Positions 1-12,790 of a stretch of 64,000 nt of DNA are shown piece by piece. The DNA lies in assembly GCA_007258455.2 (NCBI GenBank), contig VDFB02195842.1:124001-188000 (forward strand). The letters are read 5' to 3'. The position numbers and the translations under genes are program-made. The DNA comes from Sequoia sempervirens (Eukaryota > Streptophyta > Pinopsida > Cupressales > Cupressaceae). The number at the start of each line of letters is the position of its first letter. Within the stretch, counting starts at the first letter, position 1. The notes below the pieces were generated by a model. That model saw only the letters and a list, made by a program, of their open reading frames with translations. It made no database searches and was not told where the DNA came from.

Positions 1-621
1 AAGTGGGCCATGCCTTCTCTAATTATCCAATGATGAAATGAAAGTTTATTCCACACTACTCAGTATTCATGCAAATGATATTTCAAATCCCAATATTTTT
101 GAATCAGAACAACTTATAGATATATATTGTCGATATTAGTTCAAATCTTGATATACATATTTATAGAGATTGTATGTCACTGAGTTTATAAATAATACTG
201 ATTAAAAAGCATATGATTGTTTAGGTTGTTTTGGCCTATAGTCAACAACCTTAAAAAGCTACTTAGAAATAGATTAAAAACTTTAATATTGTTTCAAAAC
301 AAACTAAAAAATTAGACCAAGCTTATAAAAAATGGCACATGACTCATAAACGATTGTCTTCATTCCACTAATGCTCCTCTTGCTTCCACGCACCATCCAC
401 CTAGTTATCCCCTGCTTATCATAGTCATGAAGATAATAAATAAATAATTGAAGGTTTTGATATATCCACAAGTTTTTATCCTTTCTTTGTATTTTATTAA
501 ATATCCTTACTTCATTAACAAATAGTGACAGAAACAACAAGGGATTCTATAGGAATGAATGAGTAAAGGGTAAATAAAAGGTAAAAATAAGGACATATTT
601 CACTCTCATCATCTACCTCTC
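1..621. other. AT-rich spacer without recognisable gene
   Basis: Plain AT-rich sequence. Open frames are short (under 80 codons) and show no family motif. I see no repeat shared with the rest of the window. It ends where the C+T-rich satellite begins. Confidence 0.6.
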
Positions 622-1229
622 TATATTTCAGTATGTCTCCCCTTAAGCTTTGGACCCATCCCTCCACTTGTCTCCCACTTCCTCCTCCCTCCCTCTCTTT
701 TTACCTCTTTATACCTCTCCCTATCAATCTATTGAACTCTAGACTTAACTATCTACTTCTCCATCCCTCCCTCCTTCCTTCTATCTTTTTCCCTCTTTAT
801 ACCTATCTTTCTCTCTCTCTCCTTGAGCTCTAGACCTATCTCTCTACCTTTCTCTCCATCCCTCATTCACTCTATATATGTCCCTCTTTAGATATCTCTC
901 TTTCTCTCTAGACCTATCTCTCTACCTCTTTTTCCCTCCATCCTTCCCTCTCTACTTAACTCAATCTCAACTCTCTCCCTATCCCTCTATCTATCCCATT
1001 CTATCTCTATCTCTCACTCTCACCTCTCACTCTCTTTATACCTACCTCTTCCCCCTCCCTCCCTCCCTATCTCTCTATTTCTCTATCTCTCTCTCTCTCT
1101 CTCCCAAGCTCTAGACCTCTCTCTACCTCTCCCTTAATTTCCTCTCTCTTTGTCCCTCTTTATACCTCTTTTTATTTTAGTAAACCCAATAAATCCTATA
1201 CAACCTAGTATTCTTCTATGGTTTCTTAT

Positions 1230-3440
1230 TCATATTAGGGGTTCTTAGATCTATACTTTTATGATATTTATATCTCAATTTTATATTTGAAACTCTTTGC
1301 ATGCCCAATTCTTCATTAATTTTATATTGTTACATATTTCTCGATTATATTGATTGTGAAATAAATTTTACTTACTCTACCCATCCTTGACAACCACATT
1401 AGGGTTTAATTTTCATATTTGATACATCATTGATATTTCAACTTTTTAATATATATGTGTACCTTTTAAATTTATTTTTCCTCTCTCCCTCTCCACCTCT
1501 CCCTCTTTATATATTTATCTATTCTACCTCCCCACACACACTCTCTCTCTCCCCCTCTCCATTTCCCTCTCCCTCTCTCTCTCCCTCTCTCTCTCCCTTT
1601 CTCTTCCCCTCTATCTTTCCCAAGTCATATCTATCTCTAGATATCTCTTCCTCTTTCTATCCCTATATCCTTCTCTCTCCCTCTCTCCCTACCACTCCTA
1701 CAAAGAGTAGAGAGGGAATTTGAGAGGAAGATAGAGGGAAGTAGAGAGGGAAGGTAAGATAGGTAGAGAGGAGAGGGAGAGAAGATGTATAGAGATATCT
1801 AAAGGGATAGAGAGGGGAAATGAGGGAGGGATGGAGAGAGAGGTAGGCAGAGAGAGACAAAGTGAATTAGAGAGGGAGGGGGAAGGGAGATGTAGAGATA
1901 GAGAGGTATGGTGGGATGGATATAGAGAGAGGTAGGTATATAGAGTGGAAGATAGAGATGAGAGATAAAGATAAGTAGAGACAGAGATAGGTAAGGTGAG
2001 AAGGATAGAGGGAGAGGTAGGTAGAGAGAGGGAGGGTGAGGTGATATATATAGTACATAGGGAAGGGGAGAGAGAGGTAATATGAGAGGGAAATAGGTAG
2101 AGAAGGAGAGGGTGAGGGGATATAGAGATAAGTAAAGAGGGAAGGGGAGAGAGTGAGTTATTGGGAAAGGAAGAGGGAGAGGGAGATAGAGAGACAGAGA
2201 CAGAGAGAGACAGAGGGAAGAGGGAGAGAGGGAGGGAGAGGTAGTTAATGAGAGATTAGGGTGGGGGGGATAGAGGGATAAGTAGGTAGAGAGATAGGTT
2301 GAGTGGAGATATGTATAAGTAGAGAGGGAATGTGAGAGATAGGTAAAAAGGAGAGAGGGTGAAGAGATATAGAGAAATATCTAAATTGAGAGAGGGGGAA
2401 TGAGGGAGGGATAGAATGAGAGGTAGGTAGAGAGAAGAAAAGAGGGGAGATAGAGAGAAGTAGAGAGTGAGGGAGGAAGGGAGAGGTAGGGTGGTAGGGA
2501 TATAGGGAGAGTTTGGTAGAAAAAGATGAAGATGTAGAAGGGAGATAAAGAGAAGTAGAGATAGAGATATGTTAGGGTTTCTTAGATCTATAATTTTATG
2601 ATATTTATATTTCAATTTTATATTCAAAACTCTTTGCATGCCCAATTCTTCATCAATTTTATATTGTTACATATTTCTCTATTATCTTGATTATGAAATA
2701 AATTTTACTTACCATACCCATCCTTCACAACCACATTAGGGTTTCATTTTCACATTTGATACATCATTGATATTTCCACTTTTTCAATATATAAGTGTAC
2801 CTTTTGGATTTATTTTTCGTCTCTCACTCTCCACCTCTCCCTCTTTATATATTTATCTATTCTCCCTCCCCACACTCTCTCTCCCTCTCCCTCTCCCTCT
2901 CCCTCTCTCTACGTATCTCTATCCCTTTCTCTTCCCCTCTAGCTTTCCCAAGTCATATCTATCTCTAGATATCTCTTCCTCTTTCTATCCCTACACCCTT
3001 CTCTCTCCCTCTCTCCCTATCACTCCTATAAAGAGTAGAGAGGGAATTTCAGAGGAAGATAGAGGGAAGTAGAGAGGGAAGGTAAGAGAGGTAGAGAGGA
3101 GAGGGAGAGAAGAGATGTAGAGATATCTAAAGGGATAGAGAGGGGAAATGAGGGTGGGACAGAGTGAGGGTAGGTAAAGAGAGAGACATAGTGAAGTAGA
3201 GAGGGAGGGAGGAAGGGAGATGTAGAGATACAGAGGTATGGTGGGATGGATATAGAGAGAGGTAGGTATATAGAGAGGAATATGGATATGGTAGATGAAG
3301 AGAAGTAGATACAAAGAGAGGTAAGGTGGGATGGTTAGAGGGAGAGGTAGGTAGAGAGAGGGAGGGTGAGTAGAGATATTCAAAATATCTCTACCTCTCT
3401 CTCTCCCTTTCTCTCCCCCTCTATCTTTCCCAAGTCATAT
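1230..3440. repeat. Tandem unit of about 1.35 kb within the satellite
   Basis: An AT-rich spacer of about 250 bp occurs at about 1232-1487 and again at about 2578-2820 with high similarity (both contain TTCTTAGATCTATA, CTTTGCATGCCCAATTCTTC and ACCACATTAGGGTTT). After each copy comes a C+T block, then the junction word GAGTAGAGAGGGAATTT, then a G+A block. The period is about 1346 bp. The same C+T to G+A junction appears a third time at about 31290, after the G1 insertion. Confidence 0.8.
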
Positions 3441-3441
3441 C
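3437..3441. other. Target-site duplication of G1, left copy (ATATC)
   Basis: ATATC lies immediately before the left LTR. The identical ATATC follows the right LTR at 31221-31225. Five base pairs is the usual size for Ty3/gypsy integration. Confidence 0.85.
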
Positions 3442-4841
3442 TATAGACACTGAAAAATGTCCTGATTGATATCATGCACTCAAATCAGGTATACTAACAT
3501 CATTTCCTCTTGAAATCCTCTTTTTTCTTAATTAATTGAATTATCCTTGCTAATTAATTAATGGCATCATTTGCATCTATTAACCTAATTTGTCAAAAAA
3601 GTTAATTCACCCCCTTTCACGCTAACATTTCATCCCATTAAATTAAATAAATCAAAGTATTTAATTTAATTCCATAGGTCTTCTCATTTAATCAAATAAA
3701 CCTAAGTTATTTAATTAAATGTTGTTTCACCTTTTCCCCATTCATTAAATCATTTAATTTAATGAATATCACTTTAATTCTTCTAATTCCCCTAATTGCA
3801 TGATTAAAACCTTGTTTAAATTAGCAATTATCTAATTAACCTCTTTTCCTCCCACTTGCAAGGGAATATTCCTCCTTTGCATAATTTAATTTAGTTTTAA
3901 TTAACTAAATATCCTTTTTTCCTCACCTATGAATATTCCAAAGAATATTCTTTCCCCTCCAATCATTTAAGAAAATGAATATTCTCACAAAGCTTCATGT
4001 GCAAGATAGCTTGAAACCTCTTGTGCAAGTTAACTATTGACCTCTTGTACAAGTCAAAAGTGTGCTTGTTTGGAAGGAATGCGAATTCTTGATTAAATCT
4101 CATCTTGCATTCTCACCCGTTGATGATAATCCATGATCCATGCCTCTAATTTCCTCCATCCTGGACCATTGATTAGCTTTCTCAATCTCAACCCTTTATT
4201 TCTCATTTGCTTTCCTATAAATATAACACTATTTGGAGACAAATGGATCCATCTTTCAATTTGAAAACTTATGTTGTTGAAACCACTCACACTCACACTC
4301 ATTTTAACTCATATTTAGCATATCTTAGTTCTTTTTTTTAGTTGCATAATAGCTTAGCTTCCATTAATGGCTTACATAATTCATCCATTTAGCTAATTAG
4401 ATAATTATGGTTTGTATCTTTTTGGTTTAAATCTCATTTAGATTAGCTTAGAAATTGCATATCTGAATCATTTAGCATAAAATCATGGTGTATTAGCTTT
4501 TACATCATGCTCATTTAGATTAAAATAATGTTTTCATTCACATACCACAACAATTTCATCGATTCTCTTCAATAGAATTGATTAGAACAAGCTCACTGAT
4601 CATGGGATTGGGAAAGGGTCATTGTTCCACATCAACATGACACCAATTCCAAAACATGATAAGTTTTAAATGGGTTAGAGTAGACATTTTATTGTTTTCA
4701 TATTTAGAATGCTTCATTTCAATAAATAGTTTATCTTTCATTTGAATGATCTTGTTTAAGATTGAGTATTAGTGGCTACATTATGCTTCGATTCTTCATG
4801 GATCAAGCATAATCAGCCCATACTAATATCCTCAGTCGACA
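3442..4841 (+). repeat. G1 left (5') LTR
   Basis: 1400 bp, matching 29819-31220 along its whole length with scattered substitutions. The right copy begins TGTAGACACT; here the first bases are TATAGACACT, so the TG terminus has mutated. It ends in GACA. It contains blocks of TTAATTAAAT-type sequence and TATAAATA at 4216-4223. Confidence 0.9.
4216..4223 (+). promoter_or_regulatory. TATA box of the G1 5' LTR
   Basis: TATAAATA, preserved at the matching place in the right LTR (30597-30604). Its orientation agrees with plus-strand transcription of the element. Transcription would be expected to start some 30 bp downstream; this is inferred. Confidence 0.55.
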
Positions 4842-4922
4842 TTCTAGTGCTAGGAGGGAAAACTATCAACTTAATCAATTTCTATCTCAAATTTTGTTCG
4901 TTTTGGAATTTTGTAGGATAGA

Positions 4923-5177
4923 GCGATGCCCTAGACAATTTTAGTGATGCCTTTTCAGGGCATTTCCATATAGCAATGCTATCATCATTTCAAACAGTGA
5001 TGCTTATTAAATGCACCGATGTTGATTAAATAAACAACAATGCTAATACTTTATAGAGGTATCAAAGATTTGTAAACGGTGATGCCCGACAAAATAGTGA
5101 TGCTATCGTGCTTTCTGGTTTGTCTACAGAGTGATGCCCTTGTTAACCAGAGTGATGCTATCATGAATAGTGATGCC
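4923..5177 (+). repeat. Array of GTGATGCC/GTGATGCT words in the G1 leader
   Basis: Just behind the left LTR the exact octamer GTGATGCY starts at 4944, 4997, 5079, 5097, 5131, 5152 and 5170. Near variants lie at 4923 (GCGATGCC), 4973 (GCAATGCT) and elsewhere. Spacing is irregular (18-82 bp), and GCC and GCT endings tend to alternate. The function is unknown; the position fits the packaging/dimerisation leader of a retrotransposon RNA. Confidence 0.7.
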
Positions 5178-5599
5178 CAACTTTGGTAAGAAATTTAATG
5201 ATCCTTTTCAGCACGTGCTTTAATTTTCTCGCTTCATCAAATTACTAACACGCTTCTAACATTATTTTGGTTGTTAGACTAATAGTGTTTTACAGGTTGG
5301 ACAATACAAAGCTAGAGTGAAGAAGCATTTTCTTAATATTTTATGATTGTAACAAGTGTTTGATGCTTTGGGACAATTATAACCCAATTTCTTATGCTTT
5401 TTACTTTACGCTCTAGGACCTCAGTAAATTTCATTTGGGTTTAAAATAAATGCTAAAATGAGACTAAAATTGAACCCTCATCTTATCATTGTCTTTTGGG
5501 TTTTTAAATTGAACAAGGCAACTTAACATTTCGTTTGGTGCTTAAAATGAATTCATCTTAGCTTTATTCGGTAAAATGAATTAGTGTCTACTTTGGTAT

Positions 5600-5790
5600 G
5601 ACACACTTGTAGTACATATCCAATCCCCTTGCACTTCGTGCAATCTTGGGTGAAGAGAAACACTCCAAATGTACTTCATTGTTTGTGTGCACTTATAGTA
5701 CGCATCCAATCCCCTTGTGCTTTGTGTGATCATGGGTGAAGAGAAATACTTAAGTAAACTTATGCTTTGTGTCACCCTTAAGAGAGGACT
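5600..5790 (+). repeat. Two-copy 86-bp tandem duplication in the G1 leader
   Basis: CCAATCCCCTTG followed by GGGTGAAGAGAAA occurs at about 5620-5662 and again at about 5706-5748, with neighbouring sequence also similar. This is a short local duplication in the non-coding leader. Confidence 0.7.
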
Positions 5791-7971
5791 TACTATGAGA
5801 CACACCTCACAATGAGAAACTCAAGCAAGTTCTTGCAAGCACATTTACCGGTGAGCTATATTAAAGGTTGGGAAATCATGAGAAAGTACCTTCTATCCTA
5901 GACTATATAACATACTGCACCTAATACCATGCCTTAAGTGGAAAGGGAATAGTAGTAATAGCCTTAAGTAGAAAATTGGGTGTGTATATGATTGGCTATT
6001 CTTGGTTTGTTACTAAGAGCCAAGCTATTTAGTTACCAAAAATCCTTAATGCTTGTTGGTGCAAGAACGGTCATTCTGAAGCCGCCCCACATTTGTACTA
6101 TTCATTGTTGAAATAGAAAAATCCTTAAGATCTTAGGATCTTCAGGATTTTGAGATTTGGTGGTCCCAAGAAGTGTGTGTCGTGGAGGGGAGCCAATGTC
6201 ACCAACTCTCTAACTATTCTCAATTTCTTAGTGTTTGAAGAAATCTGATGGAGACTCAACAAGTATGGCCATTTCAACCTAGGATTGTAAATGATTGTGA
6301 GTCAACTAAATACATTGTTTGGTTCCAAAATGTTGCAAAACAAACATTCACTATATTCCTCAAAATTTCAAACACTTTGGCTTAAATATGGATACCTTTT
6401 GAAATATCCTTGATATTACTGCTTGTTCTAAGGATTTCTATTCTTAGAGATTTCTAAATATCTTGACTTATATCTCAATCCATCTTTTCCAAAGACAACA
6501 TAGGCAATTATGGCTTCAACCTCATGATTTTCACAAAATGGACATTGTGAAGGTTATGATGTTTTTGACATAAACATTTAGTTTGAAAACATAATCAAGA
6601 AATTTTTTTGTGGTAAAATAAATTCACTTAAGCAAGATAAATTGACACAATTGAACCCCACATGACTATTTGGAGACCAATTGCTCTCGTTGAACAAACT
6701 GATCTTGAAGGTGCTATCATTTAGCCAAACTTTGAACTCATTAATGGAGAACAAACCGATATCATTAGTAGTTTAAGAAGCTTCAATTTTTTAACAAAAG
6801 AAACACTTACCCAGTGGAGAAATGTGGCAAACATCTTAGGCGAGGAAGAGGAACAAGCTAATATTGAGGCTGGAAGGCCCATATTACCACCACTTGCATG
6901 GAAATAAATATCTTCCTTTCTTCCATAAACTTGAACTCTTCTAAATGATCTCACACAAAATTAGAATCCCCAAGAGAAGGTCTATAATGCATCACTTCAA
7001 ACTTAGGCATCTTAGTTCAAAAGCAATCAAAAACCGCATTTCAACACTCTACCAAAATAGAAACAATTTGTTAGTAAACTTTTGTGAACGTGCACTAAGG
7101 AAACATCCACACATGTACATGTTGTCATGTTCTTTATGAATCAAAACCCAGGTCTTTTTCATGATAATCAACCTATCTAAAACCTTGGTCCTTTTCATGG
7201 TCTTGAACTCCTCTAAATGATCTATCACACAATCAAAATTTGTAAGGGAAAATCTACAAGTCACCATTACAAACGTAGGTATCATAATTCAAAGTTTTGC
7301 AGGAAGTGGTCCTTAATACTTTATCACAATCATGACCTCTTGTTAAGAAACTATTATGCTCGAGCTAGGAGGAACGAACCAAATTTACATATCCTCATCT
7401 ATCCTCTCATTTAGGTCAATGTTAGTCTTTAGGATTTGAAAACTTTAGAGGTCTAGCATAATTCACACCACATTGATCTTGGAAAATAAGGTCCACTTTA
7501 AGTCAACATTGGGTCAAACACTTCATTCACCCCTCCATCAAATTTCATCATTCACCTCATTTAACTTTGGAAAAAAAATTAATACACCAACATTATTTTT
7601 TGACTTGGACATCAATCAACCCAAAAACCTAACTTGGCTACTTTGTATGTGAAATGTATCCTTTTCCATGCATTTAGTTAAGTTAGTTATCATATTTGAA
7701 CTAGTTTATCTTAACGGTCACGAGTCTACCCTAAATATTTCCAAGTTCATCAACATCCTTTATCCCAACATCAAAACATCAAGTTTAAGTTGAAAGTATT
7801 GTCCCAAAACATTTGTAAAGATCACTCACCACATCACCAATCTTTTCATCCCCCACTATCATCATTGCTCCAAAAATGCTTAGAGTGTCCCTTTTACCTA
7901 TATTTGAGTCAACTAGAGAGTTCAAACATTACAAATCACAACACAACTCTCGCAAAGGTGACACAAAATTT
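5791..7971 (+). other. G1 leader, no recognised gene; contains a 272-bp tandem duplication
   Basis: About 2.2 kb between the leader repeats and gag. Some Tat/Ogre elements carry an extra ORF here, but I see only short frames (under 80 codons) and no domain. A diverged tandem pair stands out: TTGAACTC-TCTAAATGATCT at 6931 and 7203, with similarity running through both units (to about 7160 and 7400). The primer-binding site next to the LTR (4842 onward, TTCTAGTGCTAGGAGGGAAA) is too degenerate to assign to a tRNA. Confidence 0.55.
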
Positions 7972-10945
7972 ATGGTAAAGACGAGATCACAACACAAGAG
8001 AATCATGGAGAAAACCAAAGTCACATTTACCTCAAGTGATCCAGATCCTTTAGAATTTTATTCGAGAAGTCAAGTTACCCCGTCACAACAACCTTCATCA
8101 CCATCAAGGCCATATGAGATAGAGGACATCACAAACAATCTGTTTGAACTTACTAGGGAGGAAATCATGGAACATCAAGCCTTTAAAAATGTAGCTCTTA
8201 TCTCCCCATCATTTGTGGCACAAAATTTGACACAAAGCTTCACAACTCCATCACTAGGGTTAAATCAAACATACATTCCTAGTCTTGCAACTAGCCTTAC
8301 CAAGAAATTTGGCCATACTCTTCTATTTGAGAGCAGCACACTTGTGGGTACCCTCAATACTAACCCTCCATCTCACATGACCACTTGGACACCTACCTTT
8401 GGTGCTCCTCATGTTCCTGAAGATCCCAAAAAACCATAAAAACCCCTTGACCTTTATTACTCCACAATAACCTCAACATATCAAGGACGACCCTCTTCAT
8501 CCATACCCATGAGTACCACAAGTGTACCCACCATCACACAAAGCAGTATGGATCAAGTGTCTCAAAACAACACATAAGGGCATGTCAATACTACACCGCA
8601 AAGTCAACCCTTAATGTAGATAGGGACATATTTACCCTATCATCCCATTGGTTCATCTGTATCATTAGTTTCACAAAGTACATCCATTATCAACCCATCA
8701 CAGAACAATCCCTTAGTCACAAATCCCACCAACCTAGGTAATACCTTCTTTACATCTCTAGCATAAGGAAATCCTCAAGATGTGGGATAAGGGATTCTTT
8801 TTAATCAATGGACTCAAGGTCCTAGTGTGTCATTTCCATCACAAAATCTAATGGCACCATCCTCATCTTTTCCCACGGTCCCCTTTACCATGAAAAATCA
8901 AACGGGACCTCAAACTTGCATTCCTCCACCTCAATCCACCATCTTACAAGGGATGTTGAATCAAGGGAACCCTCCACCTCTCATCAGCAATCCACTACCC
9001 ACTCAGAACATCAACACTCACAATCCATCTCATATATCCCAACAACCACCTAATCCTGCATTGCAAGTGCATGCCCTATCTTTACAACAAGCACAAAAAG
9101 CTTATTAGCAAGCCATCCAATAGTAGAAACAACAACAAGCATCCCTAACAGCCCAACAGAAGCAACAACATCAAGCAACCCTAGCAACCCAACAACAACA
9201 ACAATAGCAAGCAGCCCTAGTAGCCCAACAGCAAGCAACCTTAGCAGCACAACAAGCAACCTTAACCCAACAACAACATCAAGTTCATCAAGTAGTTTTA
9301 GCATCACAACAACAATAGCAATCCCAACAGCAATCCCTCATGGCGCAACAACATCAAGCCCAACAGCAAGCCCTAGTGGCACAACAACAACAAGAAGCCT
9401 TACTAGCTTAGTAGTATTCCCAACAGCAACAACAACAACAACAACAACCAAGTTCCTACTATAATCCTCAATAGAACATCGTCAATACAAACATGTTAGG
9501 AACATATACATCGATGCCTCAATCACCTTCATAGAATCCTACACCACCATACACCCCATACAAGACATCCTCATATCAAAATCCCGCACACAACTCATTT
9601 GTCATCCCACCATATGTTCCTAACCCACAAGACAATCTAGCATTGAAATTTAAAGTGTTATCTCAAGAAATGTAGGACCTTCAGATGGGAAAGACCAAGA
9701 AGCCCCATACATAGAACCTATGCCCATATCCATTTGACCGAAACATAGCAATGGAACCATTCCCTCCTAGTTTTGAAATCCCCAAATTTGATAAAATACA
9801 AAGGGAGAGGAAGTCATGTGGACCATGTCAAAGAGTTTAACGTCATGTGTATGGAGGTGGCTTATAATGATTCTTATTTAATGTGCCTCTTCCCACGAAG
9901 TTTAACATACCTCCTACCATGGATTGGTTTTCTAATCTACCTCCCGACATCAAAAATTTCTAGGAAATTACCGATAAAATCATTGATCACTTCTCCTTTA
10001 ATCTTGACATGGATGTAATTCTAGAAGAATTGTAAACTCTTAGGCAAAACAAAGGAGAAACTTTCAGTAATTTCTTACAATGATGAAGAAAAAGAGCTAG
10101 TAAGAGAAAATGGCCTCGTCCTAATGAACAACAAGTGGGAATCATCATAGAAAATCTAGATCCAGATCTATCATTCCAATTGAAAATGCAGTGCATCACA
10201 TCTTATGATGAGCTTGTCCCTAGAGCCCTTAACATCAAGAGAGCTCTAATCTCACAAGGAAACACTCAAGCTTATAAAGAAAATTTCCCATCAACTAGTT
10301 CAAAAGAAAAGCCTCATGCTTGGGATAAGAACATGAATGTAAAAAATGATGGTGTAGTAGATGCTAAGGTAGTCCTACGTGCCCCTAGGCCAAACAACAC
10401 TCATGTTGCTAACATCTAACCAACTGTGCAGCAAACAACACCCCCGCAGAACAGTCATTTCAATAACACAAAAATGCAAAGGCAAACCCCTGACAAGAAC
10501 AACTATCCCAAATGCAAGTACACATAGTTATCTGAACCCATAGAAACCATCATGAAAAATTTGGTAGAGTCAAACATGATAACAAGTTTCCCAACTTTGA
10601 AAACTACCAAGAACCACAAGAGAAACCATCCTGGTACAACGAGAATGACCTTTGTGACTTTCACAAGATTAAAGGACACAAAACAACAAACTGCATGAGG
10701 CTCAAAAACATTATCAAATACCTCATAGAGAATGACACCATATCAGTTGAGGTACCATCCAGGAATCAAGATCTTAAGATATACAAGAACCCTATGTCAG
10801 ATCATAGCAAAGGGAACAAAAATGGAAAAGCTAAGGATTACACAAATGTGCAACATACCTATTCCAATGTGGTTGCTTCTTATGATAGTGTCATTACCAT
10901 TGTCACCATCAAAGGGCCTAGTAGGAAGTGTGGAGTCACCACATG
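7972..10945 (+). pseudogene. G1 gag (nucleocapsid polyprotein), decayed
   Basis: The likely start is the ATG at 7972 (MVKTRSQ); the open frame extends upstream to 7876. The N-terminal part (to about 9760) is rich in Q, P, S and T with long glutamine runs at about 9060-9450. The gag core (about 9760-10230) shows YKGRGS-VDHVKEF, LFPRSL and a degenerate WF-LP segment typical of the retrotransposon gag domain; one frameshift lies near 9790. A nucleocapsid motif C-x2-H-x4-H-x4-C is at 10653-10694. The frame is broken by many stops, mostly TAG where CAG is expected (9106, 9121, 9124 and others), and by at least two frameshifts. The normal role is to form the virus-like particle and package element RNA. 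It lies directly upstream of the protease. Confidence 0.85.
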
Positions 10946-11039
10946 ACGTGGAAAAATCACTATCCAAGGAGTCCCATCTCAATCTAGGGAACAACCTACT
11001 TTTCCCACATCAAATCCTAGCAAGTACAATCCTTTAGAT

Positions 11040-11953
11040 CAGCTTAAGAAGACCCCTACATAGATATCCATCTTAGAACTATTGAGGCTATCCTCCGCAC
11101 ATAGGGAGATCTTGGAGTAAGCTTTATCAAAGTCATCCATTCCCGAGGATTTGATACTGATCAATTTCAAGCTATGATAGGCCATATTTCTAATCACCTT
11201 CTCACCTTCTCATAGCAATACCTACTGTCGCAACCATCTCATAACTATGCTTTAAACCTTGAGGTTATCATTCATAAGAACAAGGTTAAAAGAGTCTTAG
11301 TAGATGGAGGTGTTGGATTGAACATTTTCACCCTGTAGTTGATCAAAAATCTAGTCTATTTAAAAGATACTATTGAAAAGACAAAGAGTACCACCATCAG
11401 GGCATATGATGACCAAGAACAGGTATCATAAGGCATCATCACATTACCCATCCAAGTGGGTCCTCTCATCGCAGAAACTACATGCCAAGTTTTAGACCTT
11501 GATCTTCCCTATAACATCTTGCTTGGTTGACCATGGATCCATGCCCTAAAAGTTGTAGCCTTGAATTATCATCAATGTGTGAAGTTTTCTTTTGAGGGCA
11601 AAGAGATTACCATCCATGGAGATCTTGAGCCTTTTTACTACTACAAAAATCTTGAGGCCAAGTTCTATAAAATCCCCCAAGTACCCAAGAATGACGAAGG
11701 GCCTACACCTTCTACCTCATTTGTTGAGCCATCATCCCTTGCATCTACCTCTGAAACAAAAGAACTCATTGTGAAAAACATACCTGATATCAAAGTAGTG
11801 ATCCAAGATGATGGTTTTGGGAACTATAAGCTAATGAAGAACACATTTTTCTTAGGAGAGCTACCTATTTCTCCTCAATCTCATGGGAAACCCGCATCTA
11901 GTAACAAAGAGCCTGAAACTATCAAGATGGCAGCTACTACCTTTACCAAGTGA
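11040..11953 (+). pseudogene. G1 aspartic protease, decayed
   Basis: A retropepsin-like region. VLVDGG (Asp codon at 11303-11305) followed by GLNIF matches the active-site strand of Tat-lineage proteases. YNILLG-PWIHALK near 11510-11560 matches the second conserved strand, with a TGA replacing the usual arginine codon after LLG. The open C-terminal part runs 11561-11953. Further stops precede it. The enzyme would cleave Gag and Pol; it cannot be made intact from this copy. Confidence 0.8.
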
Positions 11954-12790
11954 GGAGATTTGAATCAAGAAGATGTCAACAAGGACCATATCTCTAAACT
12001 CCTCTATCAAGATGAATGACCCATACCCGCTCTTCCCATGGAAGATAACAAAGGCTTGCAACTAATTAATGAAGGGAATTGAATATAACAAGAATGAGAA
12101 GCTAGGACACAATGATAATGGTTTACTAGAACCTATCGTTCCTAAGAAACAACTAAAGAATCTTGGCCTAGGTTGTACTACTAGCAAGGTCACCCTTATC
12201 GGCAAAGGTACTTCCACTAATTGAGTTGAGGCTTCCTCTTGGTTAGCTATATCGCATGATACAACCTTAGATGACTTCCCCCCTTGATGTTGCTAACCTA
12301 TTTGAGAATAACTCCCTCTTCATGATATCCATAACATCCTTCACTCCAAGCAATCAACTAATTGAAATACACCTAGTATACCCCCAACTCATTGACATGA
12401 ACCAACAAGGACCACCAATTCTCTAAGATTTATTTGAAAATGATGAAGCAATCTCAGAATTCATGGGACTCCAAAACAACTTACTATGGGAAGATCACAA
12501 AATAGATTTTGACATAGAGCTCGACACGAGGGTGTACTATAGGGAGATGATTGAATCCTTTAGTCACAAAATTGATGAAATGCAACTAACATGCAAATCC
12601 TTGAGTGAAAACCACACTGTGGCACTCTTTGATCCTAAAATAGTAAAAACAAAGGATGCATCCGAAGGTGAAAACCTCTCTGAGGCACTCAAGGATGAGT
12701 GATTCAATCCCCCCTTAGTGAAATTCATCCAGAGCAGTCAGTAGTTATAGTAGAAAAGGACACTCCAGTCAATGTGGGAACAAAAGAAGC
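11954..12790 (+). pseudogene. G1 protease-RT linker region
   Basis: Weakly coding sequence with frame changes; the longest open part is 12463-12702 (79 codons, acidic). It has the position and length of the linker between protease and reverse transcriptase in Tat elements. No catalytic motif is seen. Confidence 0.45.

Larger units (their letters stand above)
622..3441. repeat. Purine/pyrimidine (C+T / G+A) satellite, left part
   Basis: Long blocks are almost pure C+T on the plus strand (about 640-1160, 1488-1696, 2818-3022, 3377-3441) and alternate with almost pure G+A blocks (about 1697-2566, 3023-3376). The words are variations on CTCTCTCTACCT and its complement, not a simple dinucleotide repeat. 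Two AT-rich spacers break the pattern. The array stops abruptly at the G1 LTR and resumes at 31226. The junction sequence there (CCCAAGTCATATC before G1, then ATATCTATCTATAGATATC) matches the uninterrupted version at 2947-2975, so this is one satellite split by the insertion. Long proline/leucine/serine-rich open frames here are low-complexity artefacts. Confidence 0.9.

Noticed and set aside
633..3383. Several 60-130-codon frames rich in Leu, Ser, Pro and Tyr on both strands
   Set aside because: They are translations of the C+T / G+A satellite; no domain, and the same frames arise in every satellite block.
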